Shown: positions 45,739 through 58,590, numbered from the stretch's first letter. The stretch: 64,000 nucleotides of DNA from Acanthacorydalis orientalis (GCA_034766995.1 CM068313.1:57093377-57157376), one strand, 5' to 3'. Numbers and translations: made by a program. The notes: generated by a model from the sequence alone, not told the origin.

Positions 45739-47006
45739 TTAGGTTGGTGCAAATATAATTGCGGCTTTTGCGTATCTTATGTAAAGTTGTATATATAAGT
45801 TAAAAAATTGTATTTATTAATCAAAATATAGACCATTGGCCAGCACACATTTCTCCCAACGGGAAACAAGTTTGTTTATTCTTACAAGATAAAATTATGG
45901 AGTCCTGTAATTAATGAATTCGTCAAAATCGCTTTAAGCCGATGCTGGATCTTTAAAAACCTTCTCCCGTAGGAAATTACTCAAATGTTTAAAAAAATAA
46001 TAATTTGTCGGAGACAGGTCTGGAGAATAAAATGGGCGAATAAGGTTTCATAACCCAGTTCATTTAATTTTTTTAAAGTCATTTGTGATATGTGTGGTCG
46101 GACGTTGAAGAAAAATTAGTCCTGTTCGATTGACTAATACTGGCTGTAAACGATGCAACTTCTCATGCATTTTCAATTTCTTGACAATATTTTTCTGCTG
46201 TTATTGTTTCACCAGGATTTAAGAAGTTCTAGTGAATGATGTCACCTACCTACCACCAAACAGTGTCACTAACTTTTTTTCATGAAGCTTCGGTTTAGGA
46301 AACTATTTTGTTACTTCTCCTCGGTCTGGTCACTGTGATGAACGTTCCCGATTGTTGTAGAGAATCCACTTTTCATCACATGTGTCAATGTGATCAAGAA
46401 AGGCATTTTTTTATGCAAAAGAAGCGTAGAGCAGACTTCGTATCACTGAATTTCTTGATGTTTGTTTAGTTCATATGACACCTACTTATACAACATTTTT
46501 ATTTTTCCAATTTATTTTTCCAAAATGTCGACCAACTGTTGAATGATCAACATTGAGTTCTTCTGCCACCTCTAGAGTTGTTTTACGTGGGTCCGCTTCA
46601 ATAATGGGTCTTAAATCATTACTGTCTATAGCTGAAGGACGTCCACGATTCTACTCATCATCAAGGCTTTCCTTTCCATTATGACATTTTTGGAAGCAAT
46701 GTTGAGTTGTACGTGTACTAATTGACTTTTTGTCAAAAACAAATTTGATATTTCGAACAGTTTCTGTTGCTTACTTCCCAATTTAAACTCATACAATAAA
46801 TTTGCTTATTTTCAATGACTAATTTACGAAATTATATCCAACAATATTAAAGAATAAAAACAATAATCATAAGCTGAAATCAGTAGTGGTATTTTCATTG
46901 TTTAAAATGACGTATCACATAACTATAATAAAACATAACAGTAACGAGAAAAATCGGTGGCAAACTTAAAATAATAAAAACCGCATTTATTTTTGCAACA
47001 ACCTAA
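45739..47006 (-). mobile_element. Full-length dead mariner element G
   Basis: Terminal repeats TTAGGTTGGTGCAAATATAA and, reverse complemented, TTAGGTTGTTGCAAAAATAA, with TA at both ends; 1268 bp. The minus-strand transposase is readable in order: YEFKLGSK, KESLDDE, NRGRPSAIDSNDLRPIIEAD, PRKTTLEVAEELNVDHSTV, CDEKWILYNNRERSSQ (first D), QPVLVNRTGLIFLQ followed by a position where the second D is lost, FYSPDLSPTNYYFFKHL (third D changed to N), and NKLVSRWEKCVLANGLYFD. Many stops and frameshifts; two aspartates are lost. It belongs to the same broad group as 12513-13797. Confidence 0.9.
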
Positions 47007-47009
47007 TAT

Positions 47010-48380
47010 TTACCGAAATGAAAACATATGTTCCTTTGATCACTTGCTGATGTTTATGTAATAGATGTAGGGAGTCTTTAAAATAATAAAATTTACCTGA
47101 CTCAGATAATCGTATTCAAAAACCGTTTCCAAATACTAAACTGTTTCAATCATTGACTTTTCAAGTTTAAAACAATATAAATATGCATCAAACAATTGGA
47201 ACGTCATCTCACTGATAAATGTAGAATGCATTTTAGTCTTTCTAAATATAAACATTGACAGCATGTAATACTTGATGCACTAGTCCGTGCATCCAATGAA
47301 ATAAAAATAATAACAAATAGTAATAATCATTAAGTACAATTTGCATGAAAATCAGAGTGTATTAATTCGCACTGTAGAAAATTTAGTAAATTATGTCAGA
47401 CGTGATTTAAGACACGGTTTTATATGCGAAAAATATAATTTGATTTTAAAGATTTAATAAAGAATGATTTAAATTTGTTCATTAAATTAATTACATTATA
47501 TATTGAGCCTAAATAAATATACTTTTGATCTTTACTTTCTAAATGATAAAAGCGTTTAAAAATTACTAAAATTCTACATAAAAATCACTGTTCTCTTTTT
47601 AATAATAAAAACTCACATTTCTCATCATTTTGTCCACAATTTGTCCATCTGTCGCCATCAGCGAATGTGGTGTATAAGAAAATTTTCAAAATGGATAGGT
47701 TTCAAGTTTAATTCATTAAGTTTCATTCTTAGGTATTTTTATGTTGTAAAAATCAATAAATAGTTGTTTTTTCTATGTTGTTTCTATTTTTACATCAATT
47801 ATGACTTGCTACATACTAGTTTTTTTACATAAAATTACATCATATCCTTATGAAGGAATGTCCAAAACTTTGTGTATTAAAATGTTATTATTCAATATCT
47901 TATTTTATTGAAAAAGATCAGTAAATTACAAAAAAAATTATACAAATAGTAATAATACGGTACAGCTAAATTATTTGGATTTCTCTTTACATGCTTTGAT
48001 ATCAAAATATTGCATTCGAACACGTATAGTGATTTATAAAAAAACGATTTTCTCGAAATAAGTTTTAATTAAAATACTTACATTTCACAGAAATATAAAT
48101 CAATTGTATGATATTTAATATATGGATATTACACTTGTTAAAACTGTAATATTTTGTACCTGTGATCTCGTTGATATGTTGTTCTAGTAGTCTTCTTTCT
48201 TTAATACTAGATCTACCAAGAGAGCCAAAATGATTTGTTTTGACATTTCTTATAATCATTACTTATTTTCAATAAACCTTATTTTATAAAAAATTTCTGA
48301 CTTTTATTGAAATATCTAAATGATTAATTGTGTAAAGCAGTTTTGTTTTTTTCTTGTTTTTTTTTTTCCTGTAAAATTTA
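47010..48380. other. No gene seen
   Basis: Unique A+T-rich spacer. The minus-strand 64-codon frame at 48065-48259 has no recognised domain. Confidence 0.4.
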
Positions 48381-48384
48381 TATG

Positions 48385-49373
48385 TAGAGTGGCTACATAT
48401 CAAATAGTGGATGTGAGGAAAGAGTAACAACAGACAATTTCTTCACAAGTTTTTCAGTAGCCACAAAACCAATAACTAAAAGAATTACTTTAGTTGGCAC
48501 CATTAGACAAAATAAGAGAGAATGACCTAAATCGAAAACACTAAAGAAAGACAATATGCCTCACTTTTCGACAATTCTTTATAAAACAGAAAATTGTACT
48601 CTTACTAATATATATATATATATATATATAAAAGTAAATAAAGTAAAAATGTATTCTTATTGAGTTGAAAATATAAATCAGTCCAATTTAAAAAAGATGG
48701 TAAACGTTTGCCCAAAACTGTATTATTTTATAACAAAACCAAACCTGGCATAGATATGACAGACCAAATGATTAGAAATTATATTATGAAAGTTGGATTT
48801 CGAAGATGGACTTTATATATATTTTATAATATCTTAGATCTTGCCGGAATAAATGCCTGTATATTAACATGTAAACATGTTAATATACAGTATGTTATAC
48901 ATGGAAAGAACAGGAGGAAATATGTCAAGAAAAGACTTCTTATTTCGGTTTGCTGAAAAACTTACAAGTGATTATGAAGATCTAACTGAACGATACTCAA
49001 CAGAATCAGAACAAATACTTCCGTATATACCATCAAAAAACCAGTTACATATTTCCATGAAACGAACACGATGTCAAATAGCATATTGTACAAATAATAA
49101 AACAAATAATATTTATAGTACATGTAATAAACATATCTGTGATAAATGAACTGCTAAACTTGTAAAAAATGTCTTTGAATTGTGTGTGTGTAATTATTTT
49201 AAAAATTATTATTATTATTACGTTTATTTTCAATTTTCGTTAAATAAAACCGAAAGATATATAAAAATGCATAAAATGCTGTCTTTTTTTAAATGTCTTT
49301 TTCTTTTCAGAAACAAGTCATTTCGATCCCTCCGGTCGAACTAGGTATAAGTTAATCGTCGGTAGTTCTAGTG
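48385..49373 (+). pseudogene. piggyBac transposase, 5'-truncated
   Basis: Reads SGYISNSGCEERVTTDNFF, TSFSVATKPITKRITLVGTI, a (TA)n interruption at 48608-48631, then KTVLFYNKTKPGIDMTDQMI, FRRWTLYIFYNILDLAGINA, all characteristic of the piggyBac DDD transposase C-terminal half (the last aspartate region is GIDMTDQ). After a +1 frameshift near 48900 it continues SRKDFLFRFAEKL and ends with a cysteine-rich module, RTRCQIAYC and STCNKHICDK; the next cysteine position is a TGA stop. The 3' end is the terminus, reverse complemented CACTAGAACTACCGACGATT, followed by the piggyBac target TTAA at 49374-49377. The N-terminal half and 5' terminus are missing. Confidence 0.85.
48857..48890. repeat. Perfect inverted repeat inside piggyBac frame
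   Basis: Arms CTGTATATTAACATG (48857-48871) and CATGTTAATATACAG (48876-48890) with a TAAA loop. Confidence 0.9.
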
Positions 49374-49399
49374 TTAATATAACCTGAAAGTATGCTCTC

Positions 49400-49482
49400 C
49401 ACTACCAGTTTCGATACGACTGTCAACTTCAGGTGAATTTTGGATACTTAAAATCCCCCTGAAGATGGCACTCGTACTGAAA
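49400..49482. repeat. Imperfect palindrome with hammerhead-like words
   Basis: About 27-bp arms: on the plus strand CCCTGAAGATGGCACTCGTA then CTGAAATTC; on the minus strand CCTGAAGTTGACAGTCGTAT then CGAAACTGGTAGTGG. About 20 of 27 positions pair between the arms. Lies just beyond the piggyBac end. Confidence 0.6.
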
Positions 49483-49939
49483 TTCATTATGAAGACTAGA
49501 TACTCAGATGATTCTAAAGGATAATAACCACTAGGATAATATTATAATAGTTATTGAATATTACAAGTTTTTATATTCAAAGAAAATGTTTAATAATAAG
49601 CAATACCTAATAATATAGCATCTAATAAAAGTATTGTTTATATAGTTGACATAAATTTTTATTTTTAACTTATTAATATTTTTCTAGGTAATTGTTAAAT
49701 ATATTTCAGAAAAAATGTATTTTCTGTCAATTTATGATTGTTTAATATAAAAAAAATCAATAAAATAAAAGGAAACACATTTATTTTTTATCTTCAGCAA
49801 CGCATAATAATAATAAACAACAGCAACTAACATTATTATTTTGAAAAATAAGTAAATATTTTTATCCTAAAAAATTACTAGTTTGAATTCTTGTGAAACT
49901 TTTCATTCATACACACGTTTAATCTCATCAATCTTGATT

Positions 49940-49959
49940 GTATATATATATATATATAC

Positions 49960-50008
<49 letters not shown>

Positions 50009-50072
50009 GGTCTGTGTGCGTGTATGTATATGTGTGTGTCTATGTGTATCTATGTGTGTGTGTATGTGTGTG
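49940..50072. repeat. Compound (TA)n(CA)n(TG)n array
   Basis: TA blocks with ACACATACATACA, then TGTGTGTCTATGTGTATC-type tract. Three overlapping frames on both strands are artefacts. Confidence 0.95.
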
Positions 50073-50074
50073 AA

Positions 50075-50600
50075 CGGGTACGTGCACAAATCATTGAAAA
50101 ATATATGGATAAAAAATATCATTTGCGATCCGAACCGTCTACGTCGCTGATGAGCATATCATCTCGAGGCTAAAATGGAAAGAACCGTCGTCAAAATAGG
50201 CAAGGTTCGTTCATTCGTGTAGATGTATATATACATTCGTACATTTGTTGGTAGGTAGCTAGATCGATAGGTCGGTGCATGAGAGATAGAGAGACGATCA
50301 TCGTTTGGATCAGTAGAAGGAAGGTATTCCTGAGAGATACCACATTTCACACAGACCGCCCGAAACCGTCTTACTTCCGCTCCATCCGGTTTTCAATCAG
50401 GACTTGAATCAATATAAGTCGAGAAGTAAGCGAAATACGACGAAATAAAAGAAAAAAATTCGTGGAAAATAGGTATGGTCATGTAAAAGACAGACACGCA
50501 CGTTTAGTCACGTATTGCGGGAACAAACGGAGACAGTGAAGGCTCATCAGGTGATAAATTGAGCTGCAAAGAAAGTACGGGATGTAATTAACTATTTTCA
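50075..50600. other. Unique, less A+T-rich segment
   Basis: Contains many CG dinucleotides (CCGAACCGTCTACGTCGCTG, CCGCCCGAAACCGTC) and GATA-type words. No protein domain, exon pair or element terminus recognised; could be host intronic or regulatory DNA. Confidence 0.3.
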
Positions 50601-51055
50601 CGAATCTGAACTGTACATGTATGAGGCACGTCTATATGTTGATTTCTTTTGTCAATTTGAGTTTGTTATCTTTATTAAATCTTTTATTTGAATGACGGCT
50701 ACATATAAATGAATGCTTATGAATAATTTATTACTAATATAGATTCTTACTGATAAATGTGTCACTAGTCTTTATACCAAAACGCATACCCAATTACTTA
50801 CACCCACAAATATATTTAAATATTATTCTAATTATTGAAATGAAATATATATTTTAACAAAGGAATCAAAAAATATGTAACCGAATTTTACTCAATTTAA
50901 ATTCATCCCTTATTTTTCAAATACAGAAATATATAATAAAAATACAAACAAATAATAAGAGATAAATTTATTTGGTTTCAAATAATTTTGTAATAATAAT
51001 CATTAACTCTTGAATCCCTTCTTAATACTTCTATGTGAAAGCCTATATTTAATCA

Positions 51056-51310
<255 letters not shown>

Positions 51311-51401
51311 AATGCTTCTATTAATGCTTCATAAATTTCCAATAATTTTTCTCATGTTCTTATATCATCTGTCCATTAGTCTGTTTCTGAAACTTTTTAA
51401 A

Positions 51402-51452
51402 TTTCTCTATGCATTAACAATAATATCTATATATTATTAATGCATAGAGAAA
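51402..51452. repeat. Perfect 16-bp inverted repeat
   Basis: Arms TTTCTCTATGCATTAA (51402-51417) and TTAATGCATAGAGAAA (51437-51452). The right arm is R1 sequence, so a fragment of R1 was added here in inverted orientation. Confidence 0.85.
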
Positions 51453-51600
51453 GTGATTCCTAAAGTATGTATTATTTTAAGACATTACGTAGTTAAATAT
51501 ATATCTACTTAAGGATTTGGAAGTCGAAAAATCGATTTTTTCACAAATCGATAGATTGAACTATGTAAATAATATTATTTATAAATAAAATAAAATAAAG
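51437..51600 (+). repeat. R1 partial copy
   Basis: GCATAGAGAAAGTGATTCCTA and the following 150 bases match 51738-51880 and 739-890, so the R1 5' part is tandemly duplicated in front of copy 3. Confidence 0.6.
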
Positions 51601-52525
51601 TAGAAATTGAATTAGAATATTAAAGATATAATTATAATTTTTGTAAAAATAATCGTTTATTATATTTTCTAATATTATTGAATAATTTCTATAAAATTAT
51701 TTCCTTAACATTTTGAATCCCTTAATATTTGTATATTATTAATGCATAGAGAAAGTGATGCCTCAAGTATGTAAATATTATTTTAAGAAATGACACAGCT
51801 AAAAAATATGTCTACTTAAGACTTAAGAAGTAAAAAAAAATCGTTTTTTTCTATAAACTGATCGATTGAACTAGGTAGAATAAGACTTTGAAAGAATTGA
51901 ATTATGTAAAATTTTAAAAATTGAAGGAGTTATTCAAGTTCGAATTGAGCAGCCATAGTACGGCTGGCGTTGTCTTCGAACTTTAAATTCTTTTTTCTTG
52001 AAATAGTTTTTACAATCCACTGCTGTTCATAACTCTAGAACTAATTGTTCGATTGACTAATTCTGATGTACAACTTCTAGTGTCTCAACTATATGATCTA
52101 CTATGAAGCATGCATCTTTAATATTTCTATTTTTCGCCATGAAAAACCCATAAAATTTCCTTAAGAAATCACTTTTTCATTTCATATGCCACCATTTTGT
52201 TGATAGTGATTTTGCTTTAATTCCCGTCGTTTATACAAATAAGGACTCTCTATGGAATATAAAAATCATTGAATTTTTGTTATAGCTTAATATTCCTGGG
52301 AGATTTCCACATTAGTGTGGAGGTATGGGGATTTTATTTGACTGAGGATATCATCGCAAATATTCACCATATCAAAAAAAAATGAATGTACAATTTTACT
52401 TAAACATAGTAAAATAAATGTTAAAATACATAGCAAAATAAATGTGAAATACAAAAATGTATGTTTTATTTAAAAAAATTGTTGAAAAATGACCAATTCT
52501 CCGATACCTAGACTGAGCAGGTCTA
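51600..52525 (+). repeat. R1 dispersed repeat, copy 3 (uninterrupted)
   Basis: Collinear with 110-207 plus 664-1560 but without the Helitron-like insertion: CTAATATTATTGAATAATTT runs through the site where copy 1 carries 456 extra bases. Shared words include GCATAGAGAAAGTGATGCC, TCTTCGAACTTTAAATTC and GGGAGATTTCCACATTAGTG. Confidence 0.7.
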
Positions 52526-52683
52526 TTAATTTGTTTATTTATTTTAATAAGAGTATACGCCAGTTACGAAAAAATGATAAAAAGATCAATTCATTATTTT
52601 TTTTTAAAAAAAATAACAATTAATAATTATCTTGAACACAGCAGCGACAAAACAATACCACATACTCGATAGTATTGTTTTGT

Positions 52684-52685
<2 letters not shown>

Positions 52686-52740
<55 letters not shown>

Positions 52741-52780
52741 TTATATATATGTTTATTGTTACTTATATATATATATATGT
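52686..52780. repeat. (TA)n array
   Basis: About 35 TA units with GTA, TTTA and GTTTATTGTTACT interruptions. Confidence 0.9.
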
Positions 52781-52799
52781 TTTTGTTACGAAAAAATTC

Positions 52800-54950
52800 A
52801 TATCTAGTATTTTGTGACAAACTCTTTATTTTTATAACTGATGAATACCTAAGAGGCTATAACTTGAAACCAAATTATTTATAATATTGTGTAACATGCT
52901 ATTCGAATCAGTTTGGACATGGATGGAAAACGTTTCTAAATTTTTGCAGTAATGTCGATGAATTTAACGATCAAACTATTTCCCTTAAATGTTTTATGGG
53001 ATTGAGATCAAGAGACTGTGATGGTCACAAAATAGTTAAGTGTTAACAAATTTTTCCATGAATAGGACAAAGATGGGTAGGACAAGTGCATCGCATCTCA
53101 AGAATAGCAATTTGAATGGGATTAGAAAGGAATGGCTATAAGTTCTATAATTAAATTTTTTTTTGTCGATTCCCGAAGTTCTTTGGATCTCCTTGAATAT
53201 GTGTATATATATATATACATTGATATATGTATGTATGTATGTAGGTAGGTATATGTGTTTTTAATTTTCTCGAGCTAAGGTGCCACATTTGGCACATTAA
53301 TTTTTGCAGTGCTGTATCAAATACTGTATCAAGTAAGTGCAGTTTTGATGTAGTACCCTTAATGCAACCGCGATGGTCTCACCTAGGTCCGAAAAATCAT
53401 TATGAACACTCCAAAGAGTATTTTTTTTATTGGCGGCGTTTCTGGTGGTAACATCATATCCGTAAACATCACTCACAACGTAAATATCAAAAATGTTGTT
53501 AAAAATGTACGTAAATGTAAGTAAGTTATTTTTTTATGTTTAACAAATCAATATTTTAAATTAAGTTTGCTCGAATAAAGTACATGTGCGATATGTTTGT
53601 TTTTATTATAATTGAGAAAGAGACACGAGGTTAAATTTGAATGCGCCACATGTGTCATGTTGGGTATTTCGAGGTGTAATTCACGCAAATGTAAAACTCA
53701 TTTTTAACATATTTTTGTACTTTGTTTCTTATATTTTTCAATCATTTTTAGTATAGAATGAATACTCGAAGAAAATCGAGAGGTGTAAGGACGGTATGTT
53801 CACCAAATTCCTAAGTCTCAAACTACTCCTATACCTCGGATGATGAAGAAAATTGTTATTTTTCATCGCCTGTCGATCTATGTGACGGAAAAGAACTGGA
53901 CTGGGCCTTAGAAGAAGAGTCTGACGAAGCAGACCATATGTACTGAGAACTTAGAACTCGATTCAGAGCCCTTGGACGATGGAGAGCTCGAAAGTTGTGT
54001 ATTACCGAAAGTGCAAAGTTGAACTTCACTAAAATATGAAAAAAAACTGGTTCTGCGAATTTCATAAAAAGTAATTAATGCAATTAGAGCAATATTTTAT
54101 AATAAATACCTCTTCATTTTATGACACTTAACTAATGGCAAAGTCTAGAAAAGCAAACAAATTCAAATGATTGAATTATGGCTATTCGCCATATAATCTA
54201 CTAACATTAGTTAAAAATCGAATATGAACACCCGCACTGACGAAATGCAAGGATTAAATAAATATTCACGGATTTGGTTACGCATTAATCTCAATCAATC
54301 ATGTATGTTCGGTTTGAAACATGCGACAAAAATGAATGATAATGCACTGGCAAGTTAAATTAATACAGAATATTAAATGAATAAGCAAGTTAATATAACA
54401 ATTACTAGACAAATTAATGTTTAATCTAAAGTGTATCTAAGCTTGCATTACGAGTAGTTTATACAATGTACTACTTTGATAAAATTAGATATGATATCTG
54501 TTTATTTAACACACAATACAGGGGGTTTCGTCAGTTTTCATACAATGTAATTAAAAGAGAGATAAACAATGTAGAAATGGGGTGATAAATGTATTGTTCT
54601 AGAATAGGTTAACCCCTTGACATACAAATTAATTGAAATTCGATATGATCAAAATATAATATTTATTTTTCAGCTTAATATTTGTGTAAGCTTAACATAG
54701 AAAAATATATTAATACATTTCTAAATATTATAATTCAATACTAATAACCAAAATTAATAAAAAATAATTAAATAATAAATTAAACAATAACTCAATAGTC
54801 CTGTAGAGTATGAAACTTTTCGAAACATTCTGTTAAATGTAGAGGTATTTGACATTTTCAACAATGCCAAGTCGTTTCGCATCTTATATTGTTTTTGAAC
54901 ACACGTGACATCTCTTTTCAAGATGTTGCTTTCGTTTGTATGGTTCACAC
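52800..54950. other. Mostly unique spacer; one acidic open stretch
   Basis: At 53760-54060 a plus-strand reading begins MNTRRKSRGVRTVCSPNS, has a stop, then gives the acidic DDEENCYFSSPVDLCDGKEL and a further stop. An acidic N-terminus of this kind occurs in piggyBac-type transposases, but no terminal repeat or core motif supports it. The remainder shows no gene. A (TA)n/GTAT tract lies at 53203-53250. Confidence 0.25.
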
Positions 54951-54956
54951 TTATAC

Positions 54957-54958
<2 letters not shown>

Positions 54959-55002
<44 letters not shown>
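54959..55002. repeat. (TA)n array
   Basis: About 22 TA units; the 130-codon minus-strand frame crossing it includes YIYIY and has no recognised domain. Confidence 0.9.
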
Positions 55003-55006
<4 letters not shown>

Positions 55007-55187
55007 TTTCTTTCTAATATTTTCTTTGTAGCTGCAACAAAGCGAATTAAATTTGCATGCGACTCAGAGAGGTTAATGTTTAAAATGGCGTAAGAAACAC
55101 ATGACGTATCAGAGGCGTCTTTGTATGTCAAGGGGTTAATTCTCACTTATTATACAATATTTAACTGATTTTTGAATAGACCTCAGC

Positions 55188-55255
<68 letters not shown>

Positions 55256-55376
55256 GAGGGTACATAAATGGATAAAACATTCTATACTTAACAAGAGTAT
55301 TCGTAACTTATTTTTTTATAATGTGCAAAACAAGAGTTTTAAGAAATCAGCTATATCTTTAAATGTATATATATAT
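55188..55376 (+). repeat. (TA)(GA) block, duplicated unit 1
   Basis: (TA)n then (GA)n, then GGGTACATAAATGGATAAAA through ATGTGCAAAACAAGAGTTTT and AAGAAATCAGCTATATCTTT, repeated in unit 2 in the same order. Confidence 0.85.
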
Positions 55377-55615
<239 letters not shown>

Positions 55616-55626
55616 ATATATATATA

Positions 55627-57229
55627 CAGTCGAGTCAGAAATTATTTGCACGTTAGAAAATTATAACATTAAACTTAATATAAATGACATTTTGCGTGAT
55701 TAGCTGCATCATCTATGCAGATGTCTATTTACACATTATGTTGCCATTGAATTTACTTTATTATAGTGATTTCGTTTTTTGTTTAGTTTATATTAATAAA
55801 AAAGCATAAGGTAGTAATTCGAAAAGTATTTTCGTCTGAGAAGATATTAGTATCTGAGGCTTTAATTAAAAGTATGATAATTGATTTTATTTATTAAATA
55901 ATTTATTAACGATTTAGTATCCTTATCCAGTATCCTTTTCCAACTTATTTATACTCAAATGACGAAAAGTAGAGAACTTACGGTCGATGAACTTACACAC
56001 ATTTATAATGTATATATGTATATATATATATCAGAACGAAAAAATTACTAAAGAAATTGCTCATAGTTTTAGAATGCCTCTCAGGATGATTCAGTATACT
56101 ATTATGAAGGTTAAAGATGGAAAATGTTTAATTTCAACTCCTAGAAAAGACCGAAAACGAAAGACCAGCGAACGCACGGACAAACTAATAGTTCAAGTCA
56201 AAAAAATTCGTTTATTAACGCTCAGAAACTAAAAGAGGATCTTAATCTTACACTTAGAGTTACTGAAATAAGATCGAGGATAAAAGAAGCAGACATTTTT
56301 GGTAGTATCGACAAAGCAATCCATACATAAACAAGATAAACAAACGTAAGCAACGTCACTTTTCAAACTCGTATGCTTATAAGTCAATAGAAATCTGGAA
56401 ATCAATTGTTTGGAGTGATTAATCGAATTTTGAGATAATTGGCACTAATCGAAGGCAATACATTTTCTGTTAAGCTGGAAAAGTGCTAGAAAATCAAAAT
56501 TGATAAGCACTGTAAAATATGAAGGTGGTAACATTATGAATTGGGGCTGTTTCTCATGGCACGAAGTTGGTAATTTGCAAGTAATCACAGGTAGAATGAA
56601 TGCTTATTTCTATATTGGAACAATTGAAAAAAATTAAATGAAAATGTGCATAAAATGGGTCTTAAAGCTGGATTTATCTTTCAACAAGATTATTATCCAC
56701 AGCACTACGAAGGAATTTTTTAACAAAAAACTCAATTCAAGTACTCGATTGACCTTCTCATAGTCCATATTTGAATTCAATCTAGCATCTTTGGGAGTAC
56801 TTGGGTCATACGTTACGAAAAACTAATCGATTTAGTCGATCTGCTCACGCTTCTTGCCTTGGAGATGAATGGGAGAAAATAATATTAGATATTATTCATA
56901 AATTTATTGAAAACATTCCGAATCGCTTGACTGAACGCTGTTGTACGTGTTAAAAGTGGCCAAATTAATTATTGATTTTTTTTTAAATTTGTTATTTTCT
57001 CAAATTTTTTCTAATTATGTTTCAAACGCATGAACTTTCGGAATCGTTTTTATTTTGTTATTTCACTTTTATAACGAAGTTTTTATGCTAGAGAACTAAG
57101 GTTTGGGATTTTTATGAAGTCCATTTTATCTTATATATAAAAAGATCTAGCATTATTTGGCAAAAACTACAAAACCATTAGTTAAAAACTTTGTCGAATT
57201 TTAAGCGCAAATAATTTCTGGTGCGACTG
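55627..57229 (+). mobile_element. Full-length dead Tc1 element
   Basis: Terminal repeats CAGTCGAGTCAGAAATTATT and, reverse complemented, CAGTCGCACCAGAAATTATT continue TGCxC for about 26 bp; TA flanks both ends. Length 1603 bp fits a Tc1 element. It is the fuller counterpart of 19676-20095 and contains the transposase remnant described separately. Confidence 0.9.
55960..56960 (+). pseudogene. Tc1-like transposase, decayed
   Basis: Begins MTKSRELTVDELTHIYNVY; a TA-rich insertion of about 16 bases (56010-56031) relative to 19745-19775 shifts the frame, after which TKEIAHSFRMPLRMIQYTIM and the basic RKDRKRKTSERTDKLIVQ are open. Later blocks: KYEGGNIMNWGCFSWHEVG, QVITGRMNAYFYI, and FIFQQDYYPQHYE (second catalytic D kept, neighbouring DNDPKH motif degraded), followed by ISPD-type and C-terminal sequence with stops. 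Frameshifts and stops occur throughout, so it is inactive. Confidence 0.85.
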
Positions 57230-57596
57230 TATATTATAGATGGAAAAATGAGATTTGGATTCCTGACACTATCATTGAATTGTGACTACTGAGTGTCATG
57301 AGATATCGCCTCAATTAGTGTCGAATTTTATGTTTTAAATAAATGGTATTAACTATCTAGTTTTTGTATACATATAGTAATTATTATCAGACAATATATA
57401 CATATATATTTATTACTAATAATTGCAACAAATATTAAGTATTTTATTGATGAAAAACTCTTTTAATTTTCTATAACATTCAAAAATACGGCCATTAAAT
57501 CATATTTACTTCCTAATTTTAGTTATATTTTGATTTTAAAATTGATATTTTGTTTAGAAAATTTAATATTTTTTAATATTTTTATTAATCTAAAAT

Positions 57597-57598
57597 CC

Positions 57599-57630
<32 letters not shown>

Positions 57631-57810
57631 ATAAAATTATTTTTAATTTAGTTGATTTAATAAATAATATCTAAATTATTTATTAGTTTACAAATATTTT
57701 GATGAAATCTTATTCTTATTATTATTGTAATATTATTAAAGGTAGTGGTAAAAATTGTTAATAATTTTAAAAAAATATCTGATCTATTAAGTATAAAAAT
57801 TACTCCTATT
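57597..57810 (+). repeat. Direct repeat R3, copy 1
   Basis: (TA)n followed by AAAATTATTTTTAATTTAGT, ATAATATCTAAATTATTTAT and AAAATATCTGATCTATTAAG; matches 59838-60085 in the same order. Confidence 0.8.
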
Positions 57811-57819
57811 ATAAAAGTT

Positions 57820-58535
57820 CTATTTTTGAATTAATGTGATATAAAGAATTGGTAATCGTAGGTTGCATATTGTTCAATACACTACACTATTATTCATACA
57901 CTGTTATACATTATTATTAAAAATAAAATTGTTGAAAAAAACTTTTATTCAGTTTTCGTTGCCCTTTAATTACGAAAATGATACGATAATTATCAACTTT
58001 GAATAAAGAACTGAAAAAACTTCTATATCTTAGCAACAAAATGAAAATAAGTTTCAGAATATTCTAAACTAATAAAGAAGTATTTATGCATTCCATCTAA
58101 TTCTTGTCCAAGTAAGCGAATATTTTCTCTCTCAGGCAATTTATTTATAAAGAAACGCACCGAATTTTGATATTATATTCAAATTAAATGATAAATAAGT
58201 TTTACAAAATAATATTTTGAAATAGATATTTTTGTACATATGTACATAAATTAATATTAAAAATTCGTTTTCTTTTCACGAATAGAATTCGTTCAATAAA
58301 ATAAAATTTTACATTCTTACAACAATAACTTTTCTTTTTATAACACAATATCAATTAGTTTTTAATTACTTAAAGTGTGTGGTTTATTTGGTTATTTTTT
58401 AGAAGCATATGCTGCTTTTCTTTAGATTTTGAATAATGAATATCTAATTAAAACGTTTCAATCTTTACATCTTCATCAAAAATATTTTTTTCTTAAACAA
58501 ATGCATGTTTACAATAATGTCACAAAACCATATGT
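57820..58535. other. No gene seen
   Basis: A+T-rich unique spacer. Confidence 0.35.
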
Positions 58536-58536
58536 T

Positions 58537-58539
<3 letters not shown>

Positions 58540-58567
<28 letters not shown>

Positions 58568-58590
58568 GTTATATATATATATATATATAA
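58540..58590. repeat. (TA)n array
   Basis: Two TA blocks separated by GTTATA. Confidence 0.85.

Noticed and set aside
54754..55146. 130-codon minus-strand frame
   Set aside because: About a quarter is (TA)n translation; the rest has no recognised domain, splice sites or duplicate.
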